Positions 5,828 to 5,856 of a stretch of 5,856 bases of DNA are shown here, one piece after another. Source of the DNA: an uncultured Collinsella sp. (GTDB lineage: Bacteria > Actinomycetota > Coriobacteriia > Coriobacteriales > Coriobacteriaceae); the NCBI GenBank assembly GCA_902478875.1, contig CABSMZ010000122.1:1-5856 (forward strand). Direction: 5' to 3'. The stretch's first letter is position 1, and every line of letters begins with the position of its first letter. Position numbers and translations under genes: made by a program. The notes beneath the pieces were generated by a model that saw nothing but the letters and a program-made list of their open reading frames with translations, was not told the origin of the DNA and made no database searches.

Positions 5828-5856
5828 CTGTCTCTTATACACATCTCCGAGCCCAC
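5828..5856. other. Nextera transposase adapter remnant (not genomic)
   Basis: Bases 5828-5846 read CTGTCTCTTATACACATCT, the reverse complement of the Tn5 mosaic end used in Illumina Nextera libraries. They continue with CCGAGCCCAC, the start of the Nextera read-2 adapter. This is adapter read-through kept in the assembly. It yields the known artefact peptides SLIHISEP on the plus strand and MYKRQ and MCIRDR on the minus strand. It should be trimmed. Confidence 0.97.

Noticed and set aside
4859..5842. Long minus-strand reading frame opposite the surface-protein gene, beginning MYKRQ
   Set aside because: It starts inside the adapter, MYKRQ is a known adapter-derived peptide, and the rest is Arg/Gly/Pro-rich as expected from the shadow of a very high G+C gene.
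5344..5856. Second minus-strand reading frame beginning MGSEMCIRDR
   Set aside because: The start is translated adapter sequence, and the remaining residues are a low-complexity shadow of the surface-protein gene.

Overview
The window looks like a fragment of a high-G+C Gram-positive gut genome. I suspect the Coriobacteriia (Collinsella or a relative). The grounds are a cell-envelope gene cluster of LicD, GNAT and cytidylyltransferase genes, a sortase-type surface protein with an LPKTAD motif, and G/C-ending codon use in the flanking genes. This placement is inference; there is no rRNA or other marker gene. The right edge is not genomic: bases 5828-5856 match the Illumina Nextera transposase adapter. 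The sequence is therefore probably the end of a short-read, perhaps metagenomic, contig.

Bases 1-2348 hold a tightly packed plus-strand operon. It contains the last 41 codons of a LicD-family phosphotransferase, a GNAT-type acetyltransferase that begins 12 bases later, and a two-domain protein fusing a TagD/glycerol-3-phosphate cytidylyltransferase-like domain to a Gfo/Idh/MocA oxidoreductase-like domain. LicD proteins move phospho-substituents from CDP-activated donors onto glycans, and the cytidylyltransferase could make such a donor. The set therefore fits decoration of a capsule, teichoic acid or other surface glycan.

Bases 2349-4580 differ in composition and are clearly more AT-rich. 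A 441-base region with inverted repeats, a good intrinsic terminator and short direct repeats precedes one large gene. That gene encodes a soluble P-loop ATPase of the KAP-like type (Walker A GEWGSGKT, Walker B ILDDCER). It has no partner gene in the window and resembles a recently acquired cargo gene. A role in phage defence is possible but unproven.

Bases 4799-5827 return to very high G+C. They encode an exported, probably wall-anchored protein with a signal peptide, a beta-helix-like domain, a Pro/Gly/Ala-rich and then Thr/Lys-rich stalk, and an LPKTAD sorting motif. The gene is cut by the contig end exactly after that motif, where the adapter begins.
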